Of a stretch of 13,163 nt of DNA, positions 1-6,723 are shown piece by piece (the stretch's first letter is position 1; the number at the start of each line of letters is the position of its first letter). The translations under genes were made by a program, and so were the position numbers. Where the stretch lies: contig DKGY01000068.1 of NCBI GenBank assembly GCA_002453475.1, positions 3,236 through 16,398 of the forward strand. The letters run 5' to 3'. The stretch comes from Clostridium sp. UBA6758. Lineage in GTDB: Bacteria; Bacillota; Clostridia; Clostridiales; Clostridiaceae. Under the pieces are notes generated by a model. It was not told where the DNA came from and ran no database searches. It saw nothing but the letters and a program-made list of their open reading frames with translations.

Positions 1-138
1 TTTATGCATATGGCAATAATACCAAGTCTATTTACTGCATCTGTAGCTATAGGAATTTCTATATTTATAGGTATAGTATCTAGTATAATTCCTGCCAATA
101 AGGCTGCTAGTGCAAATACAATTGACATACTAAAATAA
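1..138 (+). CDS. ABC transporter permease, FtsX/MacB type, C-terminal fragment
   Basis: Frame 1 is open from the window edge to a TAA at 136-138, giving the last 45 residues of a gene that begins upstream. The fragment holds one hydrophobic segment (about residues 5-32) ending in IIPANKAASANTIDILK. This matches the typical end of FtsX/MacB-family permeases, where the last membrane helix is followed by a P-A-x-x-A-A-x-x-x-P-I-x-x-L motif. Such permeases work with an ATP-binding partner in export, lipoprotein handling or peptide resistance, but the substrate cannot be told from this piece. A hairpin terminator begins four bases after the stop, so this is the last gene of its operon. The family call rests on the short terminal motif only. 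Confidence 0.7.
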   Translation, partial: FMHMAIIPSLFTASVAIGISIFIGIVSSIIPANKAASANTIDILK

Positions 139-141
139 AAC

Positions 142-175
142 AGTGGTAGACTTTTTAAGTTAAAGGTCTACCACT
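142..175 (+). terminator. Intrinsic terminator after the ABC permease
   Basis: The 10-base arms at 142-151 (AGTGGTAGAC) and 166-175 (GTCTACCACT) are perfectly complementary. The stem can extend inward by one G-U and three A-T pairs, leaving a six-base loop. The downstream tract (TATATATTTC) is only moderately T-rich. A-rich sequence before the stem would give a T-tract on the other strand, so it might work in both directions. Confidence 0.75.
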
Positions 176-216
176 TATATATTTCTCAAGGTTTACTATT
201 ATATTAGAATATGAAT

Positions 217-247
217 TATACAAGTAAGTATGTTATGTGCTTGTATA
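217..247 (+). repeat. Inverted repeat TATACAAG / CTTGTATA
   Basis: Perfect 8-base arms lie at 217-224 and 240-247, separated by 15 bases, in a gene-free stretch. The length and spacing could fit a protein-binding site or a weak RNA hairpin. No open reading frame or clear promoter lies beside it, so its role is unknown. Confidence 0.4.
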
Positions 248-353
248 GTAATTAAGATTCCTATGCTTGCTAATGAATGTAAGTTTTTAGAAAATGTTAA
301 ATAATGATATATCAATACTCAATTATATATATAAATAATCGAATAACTCAAAG

Positions 354-401
354 AAAGCTGTTGAATAATTAATGTGATATTCAACAGCTTTTAGTTTTTT
401 T
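354..401 (+). terminator. Strong hairpin terminator with T-tract
   Basis: The 14-base arms at 354-367 and 378-391 are perfectly complementary (AAAGCTGTTGAATA and its reverse complement), with a 10-base loop. A T-rich tract with a run of seven Ts (395-401) follows. This is a textbook intrinsic terminator, yet no gene lies between it and the previous terminator at 142-175. It either backs up that terminator, ends a small untranslated transcript from 176-353, or insulates the promoter that follows at 417-446. Confidence 0.8.
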
Positions 402-416
402 ATAAATTATATTATA

Positions 417-446
417 TTGATTTTAAATAAAATATTGTGGTATAAT
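417..446 (+). promoter_or_regulatory. Sigma-A promoter for the polysaccharide operon
   Basis: A -35 box TTGATT (417-422) is followed by an 18-base spacer and a perfect TATAAT (441-446). TGG directly before the -10 box gives the TGn extended -10 motif. The predicted start of transcription is near 453, about 94 bases before the ATG at 547. It sits just after a terminator and before the first gene of the operon, as expected. Confidence 0.75.
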
Positions 447-452
447 TGTATA

Positions 453-490
453 TCATTTCAATAATGGATAATTATTGTTTATTGAAATGA
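453..490 (+). promoter_or_regulatory. Hairpin at the predicted 5' end of the operon mRNA, or operator
   Basis: The arms at 453-464 and 479-490 form a perfect 12-bp stem (core CATTTCAATAA / TTATTGAAATG) with a 14-base loop. The stem starts seven bases after the -10 box, at the predicted transcription start. It could be a 5'-terminal stabilising hairpin in the mRNA, or a dyad bound as DNA by a repressor. There is no T-tract after it, so it is not a terminator. Confidence 0.55.
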
Positions 491-546
491 GTTATCCTTA
501 AAGCTAAAATATTAATAAAGTCTTAAATAAACGGAGAAGAGAAAAT

Positions 547-3120
547 ATGAAGAAAAAGTGGATTAGTATCACAATAGTTATAGCCATCACTATAGGGTTA
601 GCTGTCTTTACATATAAGAGTTGCATAAAGAATAATGGTACTGAAGATATTATTATAAATGAGAAAAAAAAGTATGATGCATCAGAAGAAATAAAGAATG
701 CATTAAATTTATTTAGTAGTAGTAAAAAAGCTGAGATTATAACTAATACAAAAACTTCATCTAATGTAGTGGCTTTATCCTTTGAGGGAATGAGTGATGC
801 TACTACTATGGGGAAAATAGTAGAGTTATTAGATGAGTATGATATAAAGACAAATTTTTTTATTCCAGGTGTTAAAGCAGGAGAAGACCCTACCGCAGTA
901 AAAAATATTAAAAAAGCTGGTCATGAAATAGGAAGTGAAACTCTTTCAGATACTAAGCATATGGAAGAGTTATCTCAGAAAGAATTAATCACTGATTTTT
1001 GCCGTGCTAATAAGGTGTTAGAAACTATAACTAATGAAAAGCCAATTTTATTAAAATGTAAATCTACTACATATACTGATGAAGTGCTATCTGCAGCCTA
1101 TGCTTCAGGTAATAAGTATGTAGTTCATAGTGATCATTATCTTAGCTATCAAAGTTTTAATGATTATGGACAGGTTCAGAATTATGTAAATAAATTAGAT
1201 AATGGCACAATTATTTCTATTAAACTTAATGGTGTTCTTGATGATTTTGAATATGAAACAGAAAAAGAAGATAAAAAGCCAGCTATAGATAAAGAGGCAG
1301 GTATAGATGAATCTACTATGGATGAAAAAGAAGAAATAACTGTTGTTAAAATTGTAGAATGGTTATTGAAGGCCATAGATGAGCAGGAAATGTCTGTTGT
1401 ACAAGTGAATGACTTAGTAGGTATGAAAAGTAATAGTGAAACTTCATCACCTGAAAATATATCAAATAAAGATGAGCTTTATAAAGATGAAAGTTATAAA
1501 GAAGAAAATAATAGTTCACAAGGAAATAGTAAAGAAAAGAATCCTTCAGATTTAGTAAATTTTAAGGAACTAATAGAAAAAAACAATGGTAGCCTTGCCC
1601 CTAATATTTCAGAGTTTTATACTACTAAGAAAGCTTTATCTTATACCTTTAGAGGATTAAGTGATGAAGCTATATTAAATTCAGTTTTAATATCTTTAGA
1701 TAAAATAAATGCTAAAGGAACTTTCTTTGTTACTAAGGATGAAATAGAAAAATATCCAGATAGAATTGCTACCATATTAAAGAAAGGCCATGAAATTGGC
1801 AATGGTGGAATAACTACTAGTTCAAGTTTACTAGACAAATCTACAGAAGAAATTTGTAAAGAAATATATGAAGTAGATAAATTATTAAGGAAGATAGGTG
1901 TAGACACAAAAGCATATATGCCTGGATATGGCTATGTAGATGCTGAGGTTCAAGAAGCTTTATCTGTTATTAATAAAATTGATGATATTAAGGGTTATGA
2001 ATTATTTACTTATTCTAAATCTCCTATTAATCATAAATACAAAAACATGAATGCTGAAGAGATTGTAAGGGATTACCTTAATGTAAATACCTATATGTCA
2101 TTAAGAAAAGGTGAGATTGTTTATTTTAGACTAGATTCAAATTTATTCGAAGAGAGTACTACCGTAGCAAATATTATTGAATTAATTACCGAAAATTATG
2201 TAAAAAATGGACATGCTAATAAATATAATAAAGCAACACACTCCTATAATTTAGTTGAAAAGCCCTTGAATTATTCTGTTGTGACTTTAAGTGAATTACA
2301 AAATACTATGGAGTCAGTTTCCCAATTAGGGAGATATAGGGTGCAGAGGGATAATACTAACTCATTAATGAGAAGATCTTATGAAGATGCCTTATCTATA
2401 ATGAAAACTAATTATATTGGAAACAAATATGTAGATTTAAGTGATTTAAGTGAAGAAGAACAGATGTTGATGGATAAAACAGGAACTATTGATACCAATG
2501 GTGAAGATGTGATTTTCTTTACATTTGATGATTGGGGAGGAGATCCTATTGTTAATGAGATATTAGATGTACTCAATAAACATGAAGTAAAGGGAAGCTT
2601 TTTTGTAATATCAAAGTATATTGATGCTAATAGTGATGTATCTAATGCTAATCCTAATTTACTTAGAACCATTGCATTTAATGGTCATGATATTGGAAGT
2701 CATAATTATAATCATGAAACTTTAGATACAAACAAGAATGAGTTGGATATTTCTCTAGTTAAATCATATGATGTTATGGCTAATGTTATAGGCGATTTAA
2801 ATTCATTAAGACCATATTTTAGACCACCAACTTTACTTGTAAAAAGGGAAGGACTAGCACAGGTATTTGAAAGTGGATTTAAATATTCTATTAATGGAAA
2901 TATTTCAACTCATGATTATGAAAGTAGTTCTTCACAAGAAATTGTTGATTCACTAGAAGAAAATTTAATTAAAGGTAGAGGAAATATTATAGTAATGCAC
3001 ATGAATAATCAAAGTTATTATACGGCAGAAGCTTTAGATATTTTCTTAACTAATAATGAGAATGGAGTGTATGGAACAAAGTATAAAATTGCAAAGCTAA
3101 GCGATTATTTAGAAAAATAA
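547..3120 (+). CDS. Membrane-anchored triple NodB-domain polysaccharide deacetylase
   Basis: An 857-residue protein with one N-terminal membrane anchor (about residues 5-22, no lipobox), so the rest lies outside the cell. Three NodB-like (carbohydrate esterase 4) modules follow. The third (about 652-857) is complete: TFDDW at 659-663 with the Asp pair D661/D662, H719 and H723 of the metal-binding HxxxH, the R755...RPP loop at 755-761, and H818 near the end. Modules one (about 72-230) and two (about 358-585) keep the fold signatures GHEIG (125-129, 414-418), but their TFDDG equivalents read SFEGM (78-82) and TFRGL (367-371), and the metal histidines are lost (E131, G420). A Lys/Glu/Ser/Asn-rich linker spans about 232-345. 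GGAG at 533-536 supports the ATG. The family removes N- or O-acetyl groups from glycans; next to a PilZ glycosyltransferase, the substrate is probably the polymer that enzyme makes. Confidence 0.85.
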   Translation: MKKKWISITIVIAITIGLAVFTYKSCIKNNGTEDIIINEKKKYDASEEIKNALNLFSSSKKAEIITNTKTSSNVVALSFEGMSDATTMGKIVELLDEYDIKTNFFIPGVKAGEDPTAVKNIKKAGHEIGSETLSDTKHMEELSQKELITDFCRANKVLETITNEKPILLKCKSTTYTDEVLSAAYASGNKYVVHSDHYLSYQSFNDYGQVQNYVNKLDNGTIISIKLNGVLDDFEYETEKEDKKPAIDKEAGIDESTMDEKEEITVVKIVEWLLKAIDEQEMSVVQVNDLVGMKSNSETSSPENISNKDELYKDESYKEENNSSQGNSKEKNPSDLVNFKELIEKNNGSLAPNISEFYTTKKALSYTFRGLSDEAILNSVLISLDKINAKGTFFVTKDEIEKYPDRIATILKKGHEIGNGGITTSSSLLDKSTEEICKEIYEVDKLLRKIGVDTKAYMPGYGYVDAEVQEALSVINKIDDIKGYELFTYSKSPINHKYKNMNAEEIVRDYLNVNTYMSLRKGEIVYFRLDSNLFEESTTVANIIELITENYVKNGHANKYNKATHSYNLVEKPLNYSVVTLSELQNTMESVSQLGRYRVQRDNTNSLMRRSYEDALSIMKTNYIGNKYVDLSDLSEEEQMLMDKTGTIDTNGEDVIFFTFDDWGGDPIVNEILDVLNKHEVKGSFFVISKYIDANSDVSNANPNLLRTIAFNGHDIGSHNYNHETLDTNKNELDISLVKSYDVMANVIGDLNSLRPYFRPPTLLVKREGLAQVFESGFKYSINGNISTHDYESSSSQEIVDSLEENLIKGRGNIIVMHMNNQSYYTAEALDIFLTNNENGVYGTKYKIAKLSDYLEK

Positions 3121-3135
3121 TTTTTATAACATTAT

Positions 3136-3170
3136 GAGGAGTTTTACAAATGAGGTTGGAGATTATATGA
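3136..3170 (+). promoter_or_regulatory. Six-codon leader ORF with its own Shine-Dalgarno, coupled to the synthase start
   Basis: GAGGAG at 3136-3141 is the strongest Shine-Dalgarno match in this junction, and it is 8 bases before an ATG at 3150. That ATG opens a six-codon frame (MRLEII) whose TGA (3168-3170) overlaps the synthase ATG (3167-3169) as ATGA. The synthase ATG has its own weaker GGAG (3158-3161), five bases upstream and inside the leader frame. The arrangement could couple translation of the synthase to the leader. It might also be chance. Confidence 0.4.
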
Positions 3171-5035
3171 AAAAAATAAAAAAAGATGAAACATACGATG
3201 TCCTTTTAAATCCCCGTAAAGATAGACGACTATTGTCCAATGTTCCTGATAAAGAAGAAATCAGAAACAATATTGATCGTAGAGGATATCAGGTATTAGA
3301 TGAACATAAAGAAGATCCTAGTGCCTTTATAATGAGTAGGAATGCTGGAATAAGATATGTTATGAAAACGGATGTGGAAGTCACCTGTAGAAGTAGTAAG
3401 GGGAATAATAAGGTTATAGTAAAATCTTTAGATATTTCTACTACAGGGCTTTTATTAGAATTAAAAGATGAAGTACAATTAAATACAATAAGTAATGCTA
3501 AGGAAATAAAGTTAAAATTTAAAATATTACCTGGATCTATGCCTGAAGGCTATGAAATGAAGGTTAAAATTAAAGGTGAAAAGGTTAGGGATTCTATAAC
3601 ATCAGAAGGAAAAATTATTTGTGGAATAGAATTTACAGAGACCTTATCAGAGTATTCCAGTAGAAAAAAAGACAGATATGTACTTGTTACTTCTAGTTTC
3701 CTTTTATTATTTATTACATTATTTATTATATTAATGCGTGCGGAGAGTATTATATATTTTAGATTTAATAAATGGATATATCTGTATAGTATAATTGCAG
3801 CAGTATTTTTGCTTAGTAGATATTTATTTGGAATGTTATATAAGCCTATGCCCATAGATGTTGATTATACACCAGGTGTAACCATTATTATTCCATGCTT
3901 TAATGAAGAGGAATGGATTGAAAGAACAATTTTAAGCTGCATTAATCAAGATTATCCCATTGATAAATTAGAAGTTATAGTGGTAGATGATTGTTCTAAT
4001 GATAGGTCTGTAGAAAAAATTAAAGAAACCATTGATAAATTAAGTAATGAGGCAGAGAGATTTGATACAAAATATAGATTGAAATATTTTGTGCAGGAGG
4101 AAAATCTAGGTAAAAGGGATGCTCTTAGCAGAGGAGTTAAGGAAGCTAAACATGAATTAGTTGTATTTGTTGATTCAGATAGCTTTTTAGATCCCTTTGC
4201 TATAAGAAATTTAGTTCAGCCCTTTAAAGATCCTAAAATGGGAGGAGTATCAGGAAGAACTGATGTGGCAAATACATACACTAATGTATTAACAAAGATG
4301 CAATCAGTGCGTTATTATATAGCCTTTAGAATTATGAAGGCAGCAGAATCATATTTTGATGCTGTCACCTGTTTATCAGGACCATTAGCTTGTTATAAAA
4401 AACAAATAATTCTAGACAATATGGATGCATGGTTAAATCAAAGATTCTTAGGACAGAAGGCAACTTTTGGAGATGACCGTGCTATGACTAATTTTGTGTT
4501 AAAAGGTCATCGAACAAGTTATCAAGATACTGCAATTTGTTCTACTATTGTACCTAATAAGTATAAAGTATTTCTTAAGCAACAAATGAGGTGGAAACGT
4601 TCATGGCTAAGAGAATCAATAATTGCAGGTAAATTTATGTGGAAAAAAGAGCCCTTTATGGCGGTTTTCTTTTATATGGGGGTAGTAGTTCCTATTGTAG
4701 CTCCAATAGTTGTTACATATAACTTAATTTATGTTCCCATTATCCATAAAATATTTCCAACAACCTTCTTAGTAGGAATATTGATGATGGCTTTAATGAT
4801 GAGTTTTGCTCAAATGTTTCTTAGAAAAAGTACAACATGGGTTTTTGGTATGGTATTTTGCATTTATTATGAGGCAGTATTATTGTGGCAGATGCCTATT
4901 GCATGGGTAACCTTTTGGAAATCTACATGGGGCACGCGAATGACTCCTAGCGATATAAAAGCTCAAAAGAAGAAGGAGCAGAGAGCTACTTCCAGTAAGC
5001 TTAAGAAAAGAGGAGGGAAAAATAGTGAAAAGTAA
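3167..5035 (+). CDS. PilZ-domain processive glycosyltransferase (GT2, hyaluronan synthase/NodC-like)
   Basis: I place the start at ATG 3167 (622 aa) because GGAG lies at 3158-3161; the frame also opens 33 bases earlier at 3134, with no ribosome site. Residues about 55-160 form a PilZ c-di-GMP-binding domain, with R58 and R63 and DISTTG at 89-94. Two membrane helices follow (about 172-190, 203-224). The cytosolic GT2 domain runs from about 236: DDCSND 274-279, DSD 336-338, SGPL 404-407, GDDR 435-438 and QQMRW 472-476. SGPL and GDDR are typical of hyaluronan, chitin and NodC-type synthases rather than BcsA cellulose synthase. Further helices and WGTR (588-591) lead to a basic tail. The enzyme should polymerise and export a sugar chain from a UDP-sugar, switched on by c-di-GMP. 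GlcNAc as a substrate is inferred from the motifs and the neighbouring deacetylases. Confidence 0.88.
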   Translation: MKKIKKDETYDVLLNPRKDRRLLSNVPDKEEIRNNIDRRGYQVLDEHKEDPSAFIMSRNAGIRYVMKTDVEVTCRSSKGNNKVIVKSLDISTTGLLLELKDEVQLNTISNAKEIKLKFKILPGSMPEGYEMKVKIKGEKVRDSITSEGKIICGIEFTETLSEYSSRKKDRYVLVTSSFLLLFITLFIILMRAESIIYFRFNKWIYLYSIIAAVFLLSRYLFGMLYKPMPIDVDYTPGVTIIIPCFNEEEWIERTILSCINQDYPIDKLEVIVVDDCSNDRSVEKIKETIDKLSNEAERFDTKYRLKYFVQEENLGKRDALSRGVKEAKHELVVFVDSDSFLDPFAIRNLVQPFKDPKMGGVSGRTDVANTYTNVLTKMQSVRYYIAFRIMKAAESYFDAVTCLSGPLACYKKQIILDNMDAWLNQRFLGQKATFGDDRAMTNFVLKGHRTSYQDTAICSTIVPNKYKVFLKQQMRWKRSWLRESIIAGKFMWKKEPFMAVFFYMGVVVPIVAPIVVTYNLIYVPIIHKIFPTTFLVGILMMALMMSFAQMFLRKSTTWVFGMVFCIYYEAVLLWQMPIAWVTFWKSTWGTRMTPSDIKAQKKKEQRATSSKLKKRGGKNSEK

Positions 5036-6707
5036 TACTTTTTCTCCTAAAAAGAAAGATAGGATTAAGATAGCAAGAGGTATATTACAAGGAATTATTT
5101 TAATTATATTGTTAATAGCTATTATAAAAGCTTTATTTTCATTCTCTGTATATGAGCCTTACAATTCATCTAAGCTAAGTAATAATCAAGATAGCGGGTT
5201 CATTACAGTATCATATTTTGGTGTGGATCGTACAGGAAGTGATACCTTAATAAGTACTAAAAGATTGGATGAACATCTTAAAGCATTAAAAGATAACGGA
5301 TATGTAACAATTACGCAAAAGGATGTAATGGATTATTATTTAGAAGGTAAGGCATTACCACCTAAATCTTTATTTTTGTTATTTGAAGATGGAAGAAGAG
5401 ATACGGCAATATTTTCTCAGAAAATCATAGAAGAATATAATTTAAAGGCAACCATGCTAACATATGCGGATAAGTTTGCAAAGGAAGACTCAAAATTTTT
5501 AAGTTCTAAGGATTTATTAGAGTTAGTAGAGAGCTCTTACTGGGAATTGGGCACAAATGGATATAGGCTTGAATACATAAATGTATTTGATAAAGATTCA
5601 AATTACTTAGGTAATTTAAATTCAGTTGAGTTTGCAGAATCAGCTTCAAATATCGAGAGAGATTATAATCATTATTTAATGGATTATATTAGAGATGAGC
5701 ATAATATTCCCATAGAGTCCTATGAAGAAATGAAACAACGTATAGATAGTGACTATGAGGCTTTATCTAAAGTGTATACTGAAGAACTTAGGCAGGTGCC
5801 TAAATTATATGCTTTAATGCATTCTAATACAGGTCAATTTGGTACTAATGATAAGGTTAGCGAAATAAATAAAAAATGGATTAAAGAGTTATTTAATATG
5901 AATTTTAATAGAGAAGGTTACTCGCTAAATTCAAAAGATAGTTCAATCTATGATTTAACTAGAATTCAACCACAGTCCTATTGGTCAACCAATCATTTAT
6001 TAATGCGAATTTGGGATGATACGAAGCAAGACATTGAATTTGTAGTTGGAGATAAAGAAAAAGCAAGTAAATTTAAAGAGGTATCAGGAAAAGCTGAATT
6101 TAAGGATGATACTATTATATTAACATCTTTATCAGAAGGTAAGGGTACCCTTAAACTGTTAAGTAGTGATAATTATAAGGATATTAAAATATCAACAATA
6201 TTAAATGGGAATATCATAGGTTCTCAAGGTATTTATTTACGCTCTAATGAAGACCAAAGTGATAGTATATGTGTTCAGCTTATGAATAATGTAATAAGTA
6301 TTATCGAAAATTCAAAAGGTAGTTCTAATGTCATATTCTCACTAGACTTAAGTAAAGATAAAGAAAAAAAAATTGATATAAGGGATGAAGGAAGCAAAAA
6401 GATTGATATAACATTAGTTAATGATAAAATTAGTTTAGATATTGATGGTACTAATGTAGTTAAAGATTTAGTTATAACTAATGAGAATCAGGGAAGTGTT
6501 TATTTAGAGTCTGCATGGGGAGAATATGGTTATAGCCAAAGGAACATTGCAGATGATGTATATGATGGTGTATTTAAAAAATTTAGGATAACTGATGTTA
6601 ATGATAATGAATTGTATGATAGCTCACTAAAGGGTGTTGATAGTATAATTGATTCCTTTAGAAGTTTTACTAAAAAAATTATAGACTTGTTTATTAAATA
6701 TTTATAG
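5025..6707 (+). CDS. Membrane-anchored NodB-like protein with C-terminal beta-rich domain, probably catalytically altered
   Basis: A GTG start is chosen because AGGAGGG (5011-5017) sits seven bases upstream; the gene overlaps the synthase end by 11 bases, so the two are probably translationally coupled. The 560-residue product has one N-terminal helix (about 18-39) and an outer domain resembling the polysaccharide deacetylase module of PgaB-like proteins: an opening YFGVDR, a DEHLKALKDNGYVTIT stretch and LFEDG at 119-123 in place of TFDDG. The metal-binding HxxxH is not seen: the matching region reads YWELGTNGY (172-180). H266 may be the late strand histidine. Residues about 345-530 look like an all-beta, jelly-roll-like sugar-binding domain (alternating hydrophobic strands, ending near YDGVFKKFRITD). 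The last 20 residues look amphipathic. It may bind or guide the polymer rather than deacetylate it; the catalytic state is inference. Confidence 0.7.
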   Translation: MKSNTFSPKKKDRIKIARGILQGIILIILLIAIIKALFSFSVYEPYNSSKLSNNQDSGFITVSYFGVDRTGSDTLISTKRLDEHLKALKDNGYVTITQKDVMDYYLEGKALPPKSLFLLFEDGRRDTAIFSQKIIEEYNLKATMLTYADKFAKEDSKFLSSKDLLELVESSYWELGTNGYRLEYINVFDKDSNYLGNLNSVEFAESASNIERDYNHYLMDYIRDEHNIPIESYEEMKQRIDSDYEALSKVYTEELRQVPKLYALMHSNTGQFGTNDKVSEINKKWIKELFNMNFNREGYSLNSKDSSIYDLTRIQPQSYWSTNHLLMRIWDDTKQDIEFVVGDKEKASKFKEVSGKAEFKDDTIILTSLSEGKGTLKLLSSDNYKDIKISTILNGNIIGSQGIYLRSNEDQSDSICVQLMNNVISIIENSKGSSNVIFSLDLSKDKEKKIDIRDEGSKKIDITLVNDKISLDIDGTNVVKDLVITNENQGSVYLESAWGEYGYSQRNIADDVYDGVFKKFRITDVNDNELYDSSLKGVDSIIDSFRSFTKKIIDLFIKYL

Positions 6708-6723
6708 ATTATAGAGGTGTCAA

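Noticed and set aside
392..546. A c-di-GMP riboswitch upstream of the polysaccharide operon, expected because the synthase has a PilZ domain
   Set aside because: I saw neither the conserved purine-rich core nor the tetraloop-receptor arrangement of class I or II c-di-GMP riboswitches. The leader has only the short 453-490 hairpin.
3134..3166. ATG 3134 as the start of the synthase
   Set aside because: No ribosome site lies before it; the upstream sequence is TTTTTATAACATT. GGAG at 3158-3161 supports 3167, and the 11 extra residues add no domain.
3167..5035. Cellulose synthase (BcsA) identity for the PilZ-GT2 protein
   Set aside because: PilZ lies at the N-terminus rather than the C-terminus, and the catalytic motifs SGPL and GDDR fit HAS/NodC-type synthases instead of the TED motif of BcsA. 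Cellulose is not excluded as a product in related clostridial loci.
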